A stretch of DNA of 64,000 nucleotides, taken from assembly GCA_014843695.1 (NCBI GenBank), contig CM026386.1:83937791-84001790 (forward strand). Reading direction: 5' to 3'. Origin of the DNA: Archivesica marissinica. Lineage: Eukaryota; Mollusca; Bivalvia; Venerida; Vesicomyidae. Shown here in pieces: positions 12,818 to 24,650 of this stretch. The stretch's first letter is position 1. Each line of letters starts with the position of its first letter. A program made the translations under genes and the position numbers. The notes beneath the pieces were generated by a model, which was not told the origin of the DNA, made no database searches, and was given only the letters and a program-made list of their open reading frames with translations.

Positions 12818-12975
12818 GATTTATTTTACAACGATTGCGAAGCAAGTTCTAACAACTTATATTAATCACTCTCGTTGACGCGGATGAACACGTAAATGTG
12901 GTCATTCATGTGTGAGGAAACCGGAGTACCCGGAGAAAACCCACCTGTCCGATCTGGCGACCACAGTACCATCTG
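12818..12975 (-). mobile_element. SINE family S2, 5'-truncated copy
   Basis: Closely matches the S2 tail and core at 3560-3803 (ACAACGATTGCGAAGCAAGT, CCGGAGTACCCGGAGAAAAC) but stops before the tRNA-like head. Confidence 0.8.
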
Positions 12976-13023
12976 ATATAATTCGGGTGTGTGTAACATG
13001 GTGGGTTACAAAAGTGGCGGGTC

Positions 13024-13632
13024 ACAAGTTATAAACAACATTAGATAACAGCCTTTCTCATTAATCAAACGTTAAATAAACAACATTAGATAACAGCCTT
13101 TCTCATTAATCAAACGTTAAATAAACAACATTAGATAACAGCCTTTCTCATTAATCAAACGTTAAATAAACAACATTAGATAACAGCCTTTCTCATTAAT
13201 CAAACGTTAAATAAACAACATTAGATAACAGCCTTTCTCATTAATCAAACGTTAAATAAACAACATTAGATAACAGCCTTTCTCATTAATCAAACGTTAA
13301 ATAAACAACATTAGATAACAGCCTTTCTCATTAATCAAACGTTAAATAAACAACATTAGATAACAGCCTTTCTCATTAATCAAACGTTAAATAAACAACA
13401 TTAGATAACAGCCTTTCTCATTAATCAAACGTTAAATAAACAACATTAGATAACAGCCTTTCTCATTAATCAAACGTTAAATAAACAACATTAGATAACA
13501 GCCTTTCTCATTAATCAAACGTTAAATAAACAACATTAGATAACAGCCTTTCTCATTAATCAAACGTTAAATAAACAACATTAGATAACAGCCTTTCTCA
13601 TTAATCAAACGTTAAATAAACAACATTAGATA
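13024..13632. repeat. 45-bp minisatellite, about 13 near-identical copies
   Basis: The unit contains AATAAACAACATTAGATAAC and AGCCTTTCTCATTAATCAAA. The copies show essentially no differences, suggesting very recent amplification. Lies in the d5'-a6 intron. Confidence 0.97.
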
Positions 13633-14104
13633 AAAGGTACAACATAATGTCAGTAAGTTGGCAATTCTACTTTATTATCTTTGATTAACGGGAAATTATG
13701 AAACATAAACCGAAATTTCGATATAATTTTTATGTTTATATATTTCGGAATGTTTAATGTAAGGACGGAACTGAGAAACAGAAAGACGAATAATTCGAAA
13801 AGAAAAACAAAACAGGTATTCATAAATCCATCAATAATTCAATGAAAATAGATACTAAAAATGAAACAAATGCGGGAAAATAAGTAACAAAAATAAAACG
13901 AAAACAAAAATTCCCTCCCTGTCCTAACCCTGTCATGACATCATTCATCTCCTGCCCGAAATCCGAATGGCTATATATATAGTACTGTATACTTATATAC
14001 GTTTTGTCAGGCAGATTCTTATTTAACGATCAGTTGTAGGTGCCTATTGTGGCTTTATATACGAGTTCCTAACAGCGGAGTTAAAATCGTATTGTTATAC
14101 AAAC
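13633..14104. other. Unassigned intron sequence
   Basis: A-rich stretch (AACAAAACAGG, AATAAAACGAAAAC) followed by a CCTCCC-containing segment. Nothing recognised. Confidence 0.4.
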
Positions 14105-14235
14105 CAAATGGTGCTGGTGCACACTGTAGGCTGCTTATGTCGAAATAGGCCCATGAGTCGGGACCGACTTGAGATCCAATATTCATCGTTGTAATTGGTA
14201 GGCGACTACGGTCAATTTCGTAACCATACTCAATA
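14105..14235 (-). CDS. Module 5 exon d' (second half of the d segment)
   Basis: Acceptor ..GTTTTGTAG and donor CATTTG|GTTTGTAT; 131 nt, phase 2 in, phase 1 out. Encodes IEYGYEIDRSRLPITTMNIG, then WAYFDISSLQCAPAPFG. Keeps the LPI and ISSLQC landmarks of the d segment. Completes the CHCD segment of the exon at 15807-16009 with a matching split Thr codon. Confidence 0.8.
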
Positions 14236-14241
14236 CTACAA

Positions 14242-14325
14242 AACATATATAGTGTCCACATGAGTACAGTCAGACATGTGTTAAACATATATAGTGTCCA
14301 CATGAGTACAGTCAGACATGTATTA
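14242..14325. repeat. 42-bp tandem duplication
   Basis: AACATATATAGTGTCCACAT and the following ACAGTCAGACATGT occur twice, 42 bp apart. The second copy contains the left end of the MITE at 14309-14489, so the duplication includes MITE-end sequence. Confidence 0.9.
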
Positions 14326-14489
14326 AAACATCCAGCCAAGTGAGTCACAGAAAGTGGCTACTTAGAACACGTGGCTGCTTAATAGAGGTCAAATGCATAC
14401 AAGAAAACAGCATATTGGGAATCTGGAAACTGCCTACTTAATACAGGTTGGCTGGTTAATAGAGGTTACCACTAACACAGGTTTGACTG
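14309..14489. mobile_element. Pogo/Tigger-like MITE with TA target duplication
   Basis: The left end CAGTCAGACATGT and the right end (reverse complement) CAGTCAAACCTGTGT are flanked by TA at 14307-08 and 14490-91. About 181 bp, non-coding; interior with GGCTGCTTAATAGAGGT-type repeats. Confidence 0.7.
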
Positions 14490-14534
14490 TAACTGTATTC
14501 TGACTAAAGGGTCATAGGATTCTCTCAAAATGTT

Positions 14535-14752
14535 TCATTCGGGGATAGTTTATAAAACTTAATTGTAGCTCGATTGCGAAACAAGTTCTCACAACTAATA
14601 TCGATCACTCTCGAGACCTCATTCCTGATGGAATCCATCGCCATGAGGGATAGAGAAGAGGCAATGTGGAAATTAAATGCCTTGCCTAATCGTAACGGCT
14701 CCAGCGGGGTTCGAACTCCGGACCTTTCGCGCCTGAACGCGGGGATAAGATA
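14535..14752 (-). mobile_element. SINE family S1, minus-strand copy
   Basis: Read on the minus strand: B box GGGGTTCGAACTCCGG-like sequence reversed near 14710, body with GATGGATTCCATCAGGAATG, and a tail with TTCGCAATCGAGC. The tRNA-like head is decayed. Confidence 0.78.
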
Positions 14753-14909
14753 ATCCATGGATTGTATGTACATTGTACAGTATAGCAGATTCAAACGTGT
14801 CTTGTTTATAAAGAGTTTGAATACACAAGGAACCTAGATAGAAAGTAGATTCTGCATTTACTAAGCCATCTAACGACGTGTGCACATACCGATCAATAGT
14901 GGATGATAC

Positions 14910-15755
14910 AGTATTAAAGATATTCAAGTACACTATTGAAGATATTCAAGTACAGTATTGAAGATATTCAAGTACGCTATTGAAGATAATCAAGTACAGT
15001 ATTGAAGATATTCAAGTACGCTATTGAAGATAATCAAGTACAGTATTGAAGATATTCAAGTACGCTATTGAAGATATTCATGCATATTATTGAAGATATT
15101 CATGCATATTATTGAAGATATTCAAACATATTATTGAAGATATTCATGCATATTATTGAAGATATTCATGCATATTATTGAAGATATTCACATATTATTG
15201 AAGATATTCATGCATATTATTGAAGATATTCATGCATATTATCGAAGATATTCATGCATATTATTGAAGATATTCATGCATATTATTGTAGATATTCATG
15301 CATATTATTGTAGATATTCATGCATATTATTGAAGATATTCATGCATATTATTGTAGATATTCATGCATAGTATTGTAGATATTCATGCATATTATTGTA
15401 GATATTCATGCATAGTATTGTAGATATTCATGCATATTATTGTAGATATTCATGCATATTATTGAAGATATTCATGCATATTATTGAAGATATTCACATA
15501 GTATTGTAGATATTCATGCATATTATTGTAGATATTCATGCATATTATTGTAGATATTCATGCATAGTATTGTAGATATTCATGCATATTATTGTAGATA
15601 TTCATGCATATTATTGAAGATATTCATGCATATTATTGAAGATATTCACATAGTATTGTAGATATTCATGCATATTATTGTAGATATTCATGCATAGTAT
15701 TGTAGATATTCATGCATATTATTGTAGATATTCAAGCATAGTATGGGAGGTAGAT
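14910..15755. repeat. 22-bp minisatellite, about 38 copies
   Basis: The unit ATTGAAGATATTCATGCATA varies to ATTGTAGATATTC and CATAGT, with occasional 18-19-bp short units (ATTCACATA). The short unit recurs about 153 bp apart at about 15493 and 15646, hinting at a seven-unit higher-order period. Lies directly downstream of exon 15807-16009 in gene orientation. Confidence 0.96.
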
Positions 15756-15806
15756 GATATTTGTTCAGACATTGGATTAACATTAAATTAATAGCTTAGT
15801 TCTTAC

Positions 15807-16009
15807 GTAGCCTTAGTATCAAGGGCATCGCAGTGACATGAGTGTCCTTTTGGGCAAGTCTTAGTAGACATACAACTACACCCAACGGTAGATGAACTTC
15901 CGGGTACACCAAAACTGTAAGAGATACTGCCGTCGGCCGTCTTGTAATAACTGCCAATTGGATTATTGGAGTTGATAAGTGGTGTCAGTTTGCACAGGAA
16001 ATGTAGGTC
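15807..16009 (-). CDS. Module 5 exon b'/c/d
   Basis: Acceptor ..TTTTTAAAG and donor GCTAC|GTAAGAAC; 203 nt, phase 0 in, phase 2 out. Encodes DLHFLCKLTPLINSNN, SYYKTADGSISYSFGVPG, then GCSCMSTKTCPKGHSCHCDA. The b end (HQ|DLHFLC), the c segment and the CHCD start of d are fused in one exon. CHCD replaces the usual CNCD. Confidence 0.85.
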
Positions 16010-16335
16010 CTTTAAAAATAAATGCCATCGTATAACATGAAGTAATTACTAATACTCGACGTTTCATCGTATAGTCGAGTATTTTTGTCCAATCGGAATT
16101 GATAACAAAACTTGTTATGTTATACTCGAATGATTAGAGAGTTATTGTTCGAGAGCTCCGTGCTTTGTAAACCAGTTTTAGCGACCGCTTCTCGTCGAGG
16201 GAACACACACCCAAAGAAATTCATTTCCAATTCAATGCCTATGAGAGATGTTCAAGGTACATAATGGATAGTTTAGATGTATCATTGATTATTGATGTAC
16301 TTTGCATGTTACTGTTATTTAAATGTGTTGCAAGG
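16010..16335. other. Unassigned intron sequence
   Basis: No repeat match or coding signal seen. A short inverted pair around ACTCGACGTTTCATCGTATAG / GTCGAGTA lies near 16050-16080. Confidence 0.4.
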
Positions 16336-16339
16336 ATGG

Positions 16340-16522
16340 GGACCCACCTCTAGGTGGTAGTACTATGGGGACAGTACGCTCGCTTGCCGGTAACGGTGAC
16401 AAAGGGTTACAGGGTTCCAGAGTTTTTACTTTTTCCTATCAAAATTGGGTTTTCTCTCTGGTTTTACCTGGGCCTGGCCACCGATTGCAGAACATGTAAA
16501 AAAAAAAAAAAAAAAAAAATTA
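16340..16522 (+). mobile_element. Possible poly(A)-tailed retroposed sequence
   Basis: A GC-richer stretch with GTAACGGTGACAAAGGG and CAGGGTTCCAG is followed directly by 22 A residues (16499-16520). The layout suggests a retroposed short element, but no parent family was recognised and no target duplication was confirmed. Confidence 0.35.
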
Positions 16523-16768
16523 AAATATCGCCTTTGTGTATATGTTTCCTAAAATAGAAGCGTCCCCTTGCAAACTGCAGACTGAGTTTGTTCTTTATTT
16601 GATACTATCAGTTTTGTACAGATGAGTATGGACCAACGTTTGTTATGCCTATTACACGTTGATCTTTATCATAGCATATCTAAAACAACACCCATCTATA
16701 TCATTCAAGCTACTGTTACTATATAGTCATTCAACTTATACACACACAAGCAATTTCTGGGAAGATCA
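16523..16768. other. Unassigned intron sequence
   Basis: No feature recognised between the poly(A) run and the following minisatellite. Confidence 0.35.
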
Positions 16769-17300
16769 GATACAGGTCGAGCAACGGATTCGTACTTTAC
16801 TCCTGGACAGATACAGGTCGAACAACAGATTCGTACTTTACTCCTGGACAGATACAGGTCGAGCAACGGATTCGTACTTTACTCCTGGACAGATACAGGT
16901 CGAGCAACGGATTCGTACTTTACTCCTGGACAGATACAGGTCGAGCAACGGATTCGTACTTTACTCCTGGACAGATACAGGTCGAGCAACGGATTCGTAC
17001 TTTACTCCTGGACAGATACAGGTCGAGCAACGGATTCGTACTTTACTCCTGGACAGATACAGGTCGAGCAACGGATTCGTACTTTACTCCTGGACAGATA
17101 CAGGTCGAGCAACGGATTCGTACTTTACTCCTGGACAGATACAGGTCGAGCAACGGATTCGTACTTTGCTCCTGGACAGATACAGGTCGAGCAACGGATT
17201 CGTACTTTACTCCTGGACAGATACATGTCGAGCAACGGATTCGTACTTTACTCCTGGACAGATACAGGTCGAGCAACGGATTCGTACTTTGCTCTTGGAC
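16769..17300. repeat. 41-bp minisatellite, about 13 copies
   Basis: The unit contains AGATACAGGTCGAGCAACGG and ATTCGTACTTTACTCCTGGA; nearly uniform. Because 41 is not a multiple of 3 yet the unit lacks stops in these frames, a plus-strand open frame (16659-17519) cycles through three peptide repeats. It has no domain, and the host gene is on the other strand. A 34-bp doublet (GTTGTGTCTGTTGTTCAGAG) follows at 17311-17375. Confidence 0.96.
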
Positions 17301-17524
17301 ACGATGATAAGTTGTGTCTGTTGTTCAGAGTTATTAATTCCAAGTTGTGTCTGTTGTTCAGAGTTATTAATTCCAATCAGGCTAAATTGTAGATTTATTA
17401 TCAATGTCAATGATCGAATTGTCTCTAAGTCTGACCAGCATTTATATTCCCTTTATTCCCTGTATGCAATCTACCACCGTAATGGATCTAGTTTGTTTTG
17501 TTTATTCTTTGGGTCATAACGTCA

Positions 17525-17720
17525 CATCAATAGCTTAGGTCATATGGCGATTATCACCTATTTTTGAAGGCGGAAGACGTGACTGTCTCTTCGAACAGTA
17601 TTGCAGGCACGGACAAACACATGGGTAGACACAACCGATCTTCCGTAAGCCATGCCACATTGCTCTAGTGTTAACAACAGGCACTCGGTGTGTAGCATGG
17701 ACACAATAGTGCAGAGGAGA
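17525..17720 (+). repeat. Dispersed repeat family D, copy 2
   Basis: Contains TATTGCAGGCACGGACAAAC, a GATCTTCCGTAAGCCA segment and a terminal part resembling copies at 7155, 39195 and 41860. Non-coding. Confidence 0.55.
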
Positions 17721-18118
17721 ACATAGCAACAACCCCCACCCGATCATATCATCCACACATATCAATAGAAATGGAAATGTGCCGTCAAAATGGTCTTATA
17801 CCAACACCAATGTGCACAATATAAATTAACTAATTAACTATTAACTAAGGTAACTATGCTACAATAGGAATAAACATATTTATGATAATACCCACTGTAC
17901 TATAGTTATCATAACTATAGTTATCCACAGTGAGTGATGTTAACAGCCATTGCAAAATTATAGCTGATTAAGTAAATAATTATGTCACCCCTATTTTACG
18001 TGTTTATTATTATTAGTTGTGGATTTTCCGTCTGTCTGTCTTTCTGTCCGCTTTACCTTGTCAGCTCTTCATATCTGTCCTTGTTGGACGTTCCCCAAAC
18101 ATGGCACGAAGCATTGAT
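17721..18118. other. Unassigned intron sequence
   Basis: Includes an imperfect palindrome (ACTATAGTTATCATAACTAT) around 17890-17930 and runs of AACTAATTAACT. Nothing coding. Confidence 0.4.
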
Positions 18119-21116
18119 ATGATGTCTAGTTGTGCATAGTGTAACCCCGTTCGAGGTATGATGTCTAGTTGTGCATAGTGTAACCCCGTTCGGGGTATGA
18201 TGTCTAGTTGTACATAGTGTAACCCCGTTCGAGGTATGATGTCTAGTTGTACATAGTATAACCCCGTTCTGGGTATGATGTCTAGTTGTGCATAGTGTAA
18301 CCCCGTTCGGGGTATGATGTCTAGTTGTACATAGTGTAACCCCGTTCGAGGTATGATGTCTAGTTGTACATAGTGTAACCCCGTGCGGGGTATGATGTCT
18401 AGTTGTACATAGTGTAACCCAGTTCGAGGTATGATGTCTAGTTGTACATAGTGTAACCCCGTGCGGGGTATGATGTCTAGTTGTACATAGTGTAACCCCG
18501 TTCGAGGTATGATGTCTAGTTGTACATAGTGTAACCCCGTTCGAGGTATGATGTCTAGTTGTACATAGTGTAACCCCGTGCGGGGTATGATGTCTAGTTG
18601 TACATAGTGTAACCCCGTTCGTGGTATGATGTCTAGTTGTACATAGTGTAACCCCGTGCGGGGTATGATGTCTAGTTGTACATAGTGTAACCCCGTTCGA
18701 GGTATGATGTCTAGTTGTACATAGTGTAACCACGTGCGGAGTATGATGTCTAGTTGTGCATAGTGTAACCCCGTTCTAGGTATGATGTCTAGTTGTACAT
18801 AGTGTAACCCCGTGCGGGGTATGATGTCTAGTTGTACATAGTGTAACCCCGTTCGGGGTATGATGTCTAGTTGTACATAGTGTAACCCCGTTCGAGGTAT
18901 GATGTCTAGTTGTACATAGTGTAACCCCGTTCTAGGTATGATGTCTAGTTGTACATAGTGTAACCCCGTTCTAGGTATGATGTCTAGTTGTACATAGTAT
19001 AACCCCGTTCGGGGTATGATGTCTAGTTGTACATAGTGTAACCCCGTTCGGGGTATGATGTCTAGTTGTACATAGTGTAACCCCGTTCTAGGTATGATGT
19101 CTAGTTGTACATAGTGTAACCCCGTGCGGGGTATGATGTCTAGTTGTACATAGTGTAACCCCGTTCGAGGTATGATGTCTAGTTGTACATAGTGTAACCC
19201 CGTTCGGGGTATGATGTCTAGTTGTACATAGTGTAACCCCGTTCGGGGTATGATGTCTAGTTGTACATAGTGTAACCCCGTTCGAGGTATGATGTTTAGT
19301 TGTACATAGTGTAACCCCGTTCGGTGTATGATGTATAGTTGTACATAGTGTAACCCCGTTCGGTGTATGATGTCTAGTTGTGCATAGTGTAACCCCGTTC
19401 GGGGTATGATGTCTAGTTGTACATAGTATAACCCCGTTCGGGGTATGATGTCTAGTTGTACATAGTGTAACCCCGTTCGGGGTATGATGTCTAGTTGTAC
19501 ATAGTGTAACCCCGTTCGGGGTAGATGTCTAGTTGTACATAGTGTAACCCCGTTCGAAGTATGATGTCTAGTTGTACATAGTGTAACCCCGTTCGAGGTA
19601 TGATGTATAGTTGTGCATAGTGTAACCCCGTTCGGGGTATGATGTCTAGTTGTACATAGTATAACCCCGTTCGGGGTATGATGTCTAGTTGTACATAGTA
19701 TAACCCCGTTCGGGGTATGATGTCTAGTTGTACATAGTGTAACCCAGTTCGAGGTATGATGTCTAGTTGTACATAGTGTAACCACGTTTGGGGTATGATG
19801 TCTAGTTGTACATAGTGTAACCCCGTTCGGGGTATGATGTCTAGTTGTACATAGTGTAACCCCGTTCTAGGTATGATGTCTAGGTGTACATAGTGTAACC
19901 CCGTTCTAGGTATGATGTCTAGTTGTGCATAGTGTAACCCCGTTCTAGGTATGATGTCTAGTTGTGCATAGTGTAACCCCGTTCTAGGTATGATGTCTAG
20001 TTGTACATAGTATAACCCCGTTCGGGGTATGATGTCTAGTTGTACATAGTGTAACCCCGTTCGGGGTATGATGTCTAGTTGTGCATAGTGTAACCCCGTT
20101 CGGGGTATGATGTCTAGTTGTGCATAGTGTAACCCCGTTCGGGGTATGATGTCTAGTTGTGCATAGTGTAACCCCGTTCGAGGTATGATGTCTAGTTGTA
20201 CATAGTGTAACCCCGTTCTAGGTATGATGTCTAGTTGTACATAGTGTAACCCCGTTCGGGGTATGATGTCTAGTTGTACATAGTGTAACCCCGTTCGGTG
20301 TATGATGTATAGTTGTACATAGTGTAACCCCGTTCGGGGTATGATGTCTAGTTGTGCATAGTGTAACCCCGTTCGGGGTATGATGTCTAGTTGTGCATAG
20401 TGTAACCCCGTTCGGGGTATGATGTCTAGTTGTGCATAGTGTAACCCCGTTCGAGGTATGATGTCTAGTTGTACATAGTGTAACCCCGTTCTAGGTATGA
20501 TGTCTAGTTGTACATAGTGTAACCCCGTTCGGGGTATGATGTCTAGTTGTACATAGTGTAACCCCGTTCGGTGTATGATGTATAGTTGTACATAGTGTAA
20601 CCCCGTTCGGGGTATGATGTCTAGTTGTGCATAGTGTAACCCCGTTCGGGGTATGATGTCTAGTTGTGCATAGTGTAACCCCGTTCGGGGTATGATGTCT
20701 AGTTGTGCATAGTGTAACCCCGTTCGGGGTATGATGTCTAGTTGTGCATAGTATAGCCCCGTTCGAGGTATGATGTCTAGTTGTACATAGTGTAACCCCG
20801 TTCGGGGTATGATGTCTAGTTGTACATAGTGTAACCCCGTTCGGGGTATGATGTCTAGTTGTACATAGTGTAACCCCGTTCGGGGTATGATGTCTAGTTG
20901 TGCATAGTGTAACCCCGTTCGAGGTATGATGTCTAGTTGTACATAGTGTAACCCCGTTCTAGGTATGATGTCTAATTGTACATAGTGTAACCCCGTGCGG
21001 GGTATGATGTCTAGTTGTACATAGTGTAACCCCGTTCGGGGTATGATGTCTAGTTGTACATAGTGTAACCCCGTTCGAGGTATGATGTCTAGTTGTACAT
21101 AGTGTAACCCTGTTCG
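18119..21116. repeat. 39-bp minisatellite, about 77 copies, hairpin-forming, 273-bp higher-order period
   Basis: The unit contains ATGATGTCTAGTTGTACATA and GTGTAACCCCGTTCGGGGT. The ACCCCG..CGGGGT part is a perfect palindrome with a 2-base centre in many copies (variants TTCGAGG, TTCTAGG, GTGCGGGG). The rare variant CGGTGTATGATGTATAG recurs 273 bp apart (20296 and 20569), i.e. seven units. Minus-strand open frames up to 574 codons (RTGLHYVQLDIIP repeats) arise because 39 is a multiple of 3; they have no host-gene splice context. Confidence 0.97.
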
Positions 21117-21729
21117 GTTGACTAATGTTTTGCAGATGTACCGCCATTTGAACATCATAAAGCTTGAATGTTCACCATACTGCGCAGGAAGCACCATTAT
21201 GATGTATAGTTGTGCGTTTTGTAATCCCGTTCCGCTTGGGTGATTTCTGGCAAATTTACGGTAATATTAATATTTTATTAATACAAAGCTTATCCATGGT
21301 TCAACACACTATATAATACATACTACATATGACGTTTTGTTGCAATGACTTCATATATATCATATCCATGATTTTATTCCTCCACTTAAGCAACAGTTAG
21401 TGGGGAGCGTTTTTGTTACAAAAACAATTTCTAGTTATCCATAACGGGCCGTTTTCTGGTGCGGGCCGTTGTCTGGTGTTGTTAAAACATGTGGCCCAAA
21501 CCATTGATTTTTTCATGCTATTTATTTTATCGTTATGTGTATGACATATATACTATTGATTTGCAATAAAATATGTTTAAACTACGTATTGTAAAAATAT
21601 TAGTTTGGCAAAAACATGTCGATCTGTGGTTAAGGAGATTGTTCTAATGTTACTTAAAATCGGAATAAATTATTATTGAAAACTGGAAAGATAATACACT
21701 AATCACGATTTCTAATCATCTGCTTCTCA
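21117..21729. other. Unassigned intron sequence, possibly an old dispersed repeat
   Basis: GGGCCGTTTTCTGGTG and ACATGTGGCCCAAACC at 21448-21510 resemble GGGCCGTTTTCTAATG and ACTTGTGGCCCGACCC at 54903-54945. This may be a shared degenerate repeat. No coding signal. Confidence 0.35.
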
Positions 21730-24123
21730 CAATACCTCGGTTTGCAGCACCTCCTTGGAATACCTGGGCCTGCAGCACATTCAAATCATCTACAATATCT
21801 CGGTCTGCAACACATCCTAATCATCTGCTCCTTAGAATATCTCGGTCTGCAGCACATCTAATCATCTGCTCCTTAGAATATCTCGGTCTGCAGCACATCA
21901 AATCATCTGCTCCTTAGAATAACTCGGTCTGCAGCACATCATAATCATCTGCTCCTTAGAATATCTCGGTCTGCAGCACATTCAAATCATCTGCTCCTTA
22001 GAATAGCTCGGTCTGCAGCACATTCAAATCATCTGCTCCTTAGAATATCTCGGTCTGCAGCACATTCAAATCATCTGCTCCTTAGAATATATCGGTCTGC
22101 AGCACATCTAAGCATCTGCTCCTTAGAATATCTCGGTCTGCAGCACATCTAAGCATCTACTCCTTAGAATATCTCGGTCTGCAGCACATCTAAGCATCTA
22201 CTCCTTAGAATATCTCGGTCTGCAGCACATCTAAGCATCTACTCCTTAGAATATCTCGGTCTGCAGCACATCTAAGCATCTACTCCTTAGAATATCTCGG
22301 TCTGCAGCACATCTAAGCATCTACTCCTTAGAATATCTCGGTCTGCAGCACATCTAAGCATCTACTCCTTAGAATATCTCGGTCTGCAGCACATCTAAGC
22401 ATCTACTCCTTAGAATATCTCGGTCTGCAGCACATCTAAGCATCTACTCCTTAGAATATCTCGGTCTGCAGCACATCTAAGCATCTACTCCTTAGAATAT
22501 CTCGGTCTGCAGCACATCTAAGCATCTACTCCTTAGAATATCTCGGTCTGCAGCACATCTAAGCATCTACTCCTTAGAATATCTCGGTCTGCAGCACATC
22601 TAAGCATCTACTCCTTAGAATACCTCGGCCTGCAGCACATTCAAATCATCTACAATATCACGGTCTGCAGCACATCCTAATCATTTACAATATCACGGTC
22701 TGCAGCACATTCAAATCATCTGCTCCGTAGAATAACTCGGTCTGCAGCACATCCTAATCATCTGCTCCGTAGAATAACTCGATCTGCAGCACATCCTAAT
22801 CATCTGCTCCTTAGAATATATCGGTCTGCAGCACATCTAAGCATCTACTCCTTAGAATATCTCGGTCTGCAGCACATTCAAATCATCTGCTCCTTAAATA
22901 CCTCGGCCTGCAGCACATTCAAATCATCTACAATATCACGGTCTGCAGCACATCCTAATCATTTACAATATCACGGTCTGCAGCACATTCAAATCATCTG
23001 CTCCTTAAATACCTCGGCCTGCAGCACATTCAAATCATCTACAATATCGCGGTTTGCAGCACATCCTAATCATCTGCTCAGTAGAATAACTCGGTCTGCA
23101 GCACATCCTAATCATCTGCTCCTTAGAATATCGCGGTCTGCAGCACATTCAAATCATATGTTCCTTACAATATATCGGCCTGCAACATATCCTAATCATC
23201 TGCTCTTTAGAATATATCAGTCTGCAGCACAGTCAAATCATCAGCTCCTTAGAATATCTCTGTCTGCAGCACATCTAATCATCTGCTCCGTAGAATATCT
23301 CTGTCTGCAGCACATCTAATCATCTGCTCCTTAGAATATCTCTGTCTGCAGCACATCTATTCATCTGCTCCTTAGAATATCTCTGTCTGCAGCACATCTA
23401 TTCATCTGCTCCTTAGAATAACTCGGTCTGCAGCACATCCTAATCATCTGCTCCTTAGAATATCGCGGTTTGCAGCACAGTCAAATCATCTGCTCCTTAG
23501 CATATCTCGGTCTACAACACATCCTAATCATCTGCTCCATAGAATATCGCGGTTTGCAGCACAGTCAAATCATCTGCTCCTTAGAATATCTCGGTCTGCA
23601 ACACATTCAAATCATCTGCTCCTTAGAATATATCGGTCTACAACACATTCAAATGATCTGCTCCTTAGAATATATCGGTCTACAACACATTCAAATCATC
23701 TGCTCCTTAGAATATATCGGTCTACAACACATTCAAATCATCTGCTCCTTAGAATATCTCGGTCTGCAGCACATTCAAATCATCTGCTCCTTAGAATATC
23801 TCGGTCTGCAACACATCTAAGCATCTACTCCTTAAAATATCTCGGTCTGCAGCACATCCTAAGCACCTACTCCTTAGAATATCTCGGTCTGCAGCACATC
23901 TAAGCATCTACTCCTTAGAATGTCTCGGTCTGCAGCACATCTAAGCACCTACTCCTTAAAATATCTCGGTCTGCAGCACATCTAAACATCTATTCCTTAG
24001 AATATCTCGGTCTGCAGCACATTCAAATCATCTGCTCCTTAGAATATATCGGTCTGCAGCACACCCTAAGCACCTACTCCTTAGAATAACTCGGTCTGCA
24101 GCACACTCTAATCATCTGCTCCT
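21730..24123. repeat. 41/42-bp minisatellite, about 58 copies
   Basis: The unit contains CTCCTTAGAATATCTCGGTC and TGCAGCACAT followed by TCAAATCATCTG or CTAAGCATCTA. A homogeneous block of about 13 identical AGCATCTA-type units (22090-22620) sits inside a more diverged array, indicating a local recent expansion. Lies in the intron between b5 and c5. Confidence 0.97.
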
Positions 24124-24268
24124 CGAATTATACATGTACTTATATCTACCAACGGTTTATGTACACAATATACAAAATAAGACACTTTTAAACATTAATG
24201 TTCACTCCGCTCTGCTCAGCTTACACAAGTACAGGCCAACATTTGATAGGTCATTATTGATTGCATAC

Positions 24269-24412
24269 CTGGTGACAATAGCCAGAGATCTTTGCAAGAG
24301 CCTGTATCTGATCGACTGACACGTCTCCGTAATGTAATGGTATCTCTGTTTCTCCAGGGTTATAGCTGTGTTTCACACTTCTGTTTTCTGCCGTCGGCTT
24401 CACTATGCGAAT
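24269..24412 (-). CDS. Module 5 exon b
   Basis: Acceptor ..TTCTTTAAG and donor CACCAG|GTATGC; 144 nt, phase 0 in and out. Encodes IRIVKPTAENRSVKHSYNPG, PLHYGDVSVDQIQALAKI, then SGYCHQ. The SVDQIQAL.KISGYC.Q core is the CNTNAP-type b segment; the conserved EC pair is supplied by the next exon (DLHFLC). Confidence 0.86.
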
Positions 24413-24436
24413 CTTAAAGAACAATAGTGCATACAA

Positions 24437-24650
24437 ATGTATTTAACTCTATTGTATAACAAGTTCCTACAACTACTAATCAGTATCGAGACCTCATTCC
24501 TTGTGGAATCCATCGCCATGAGGATGTGCGAAGAGACAGTGTGGGATTTAAATGCCTTGCCTAAGGGTACACTCGCAATGGTTACAGCTGGGAACGAACT
24601 CCGGGCCTTTCACACCTGAAGCGAACGCGCTACTCTGCGCTATCACGACT
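24437..24650 (-). mobile_element. SINE family S1, minus-strand copy
   Basis: Read on the minus strand: head with a B box near 24590-24605 (reverse of GGGAACGAACTCCGGGC), then the GATGGATTCCACAAGGAATG body and the tail. Lies 25 bp upstream of exon b5's acceptor. Confidence 0.78.

Noticed and set aside
16659..17519. 286-codon plus-strand frame with DRYRSSNGFVLYSWT repeats
   Set aside because: 41-bp minisatellite read in rotating frames; no domain and opposite to the host gene.
18061..21197. Minus-strand open frames of 568-574 codons with RTGLHYVQLDIIP repeats
   Set aside because: They lie wholly in the 39-bp minisatellite; the unit is a multiple of 3 and happens to lack stops. No unique domain, no start context and no module cysteines.
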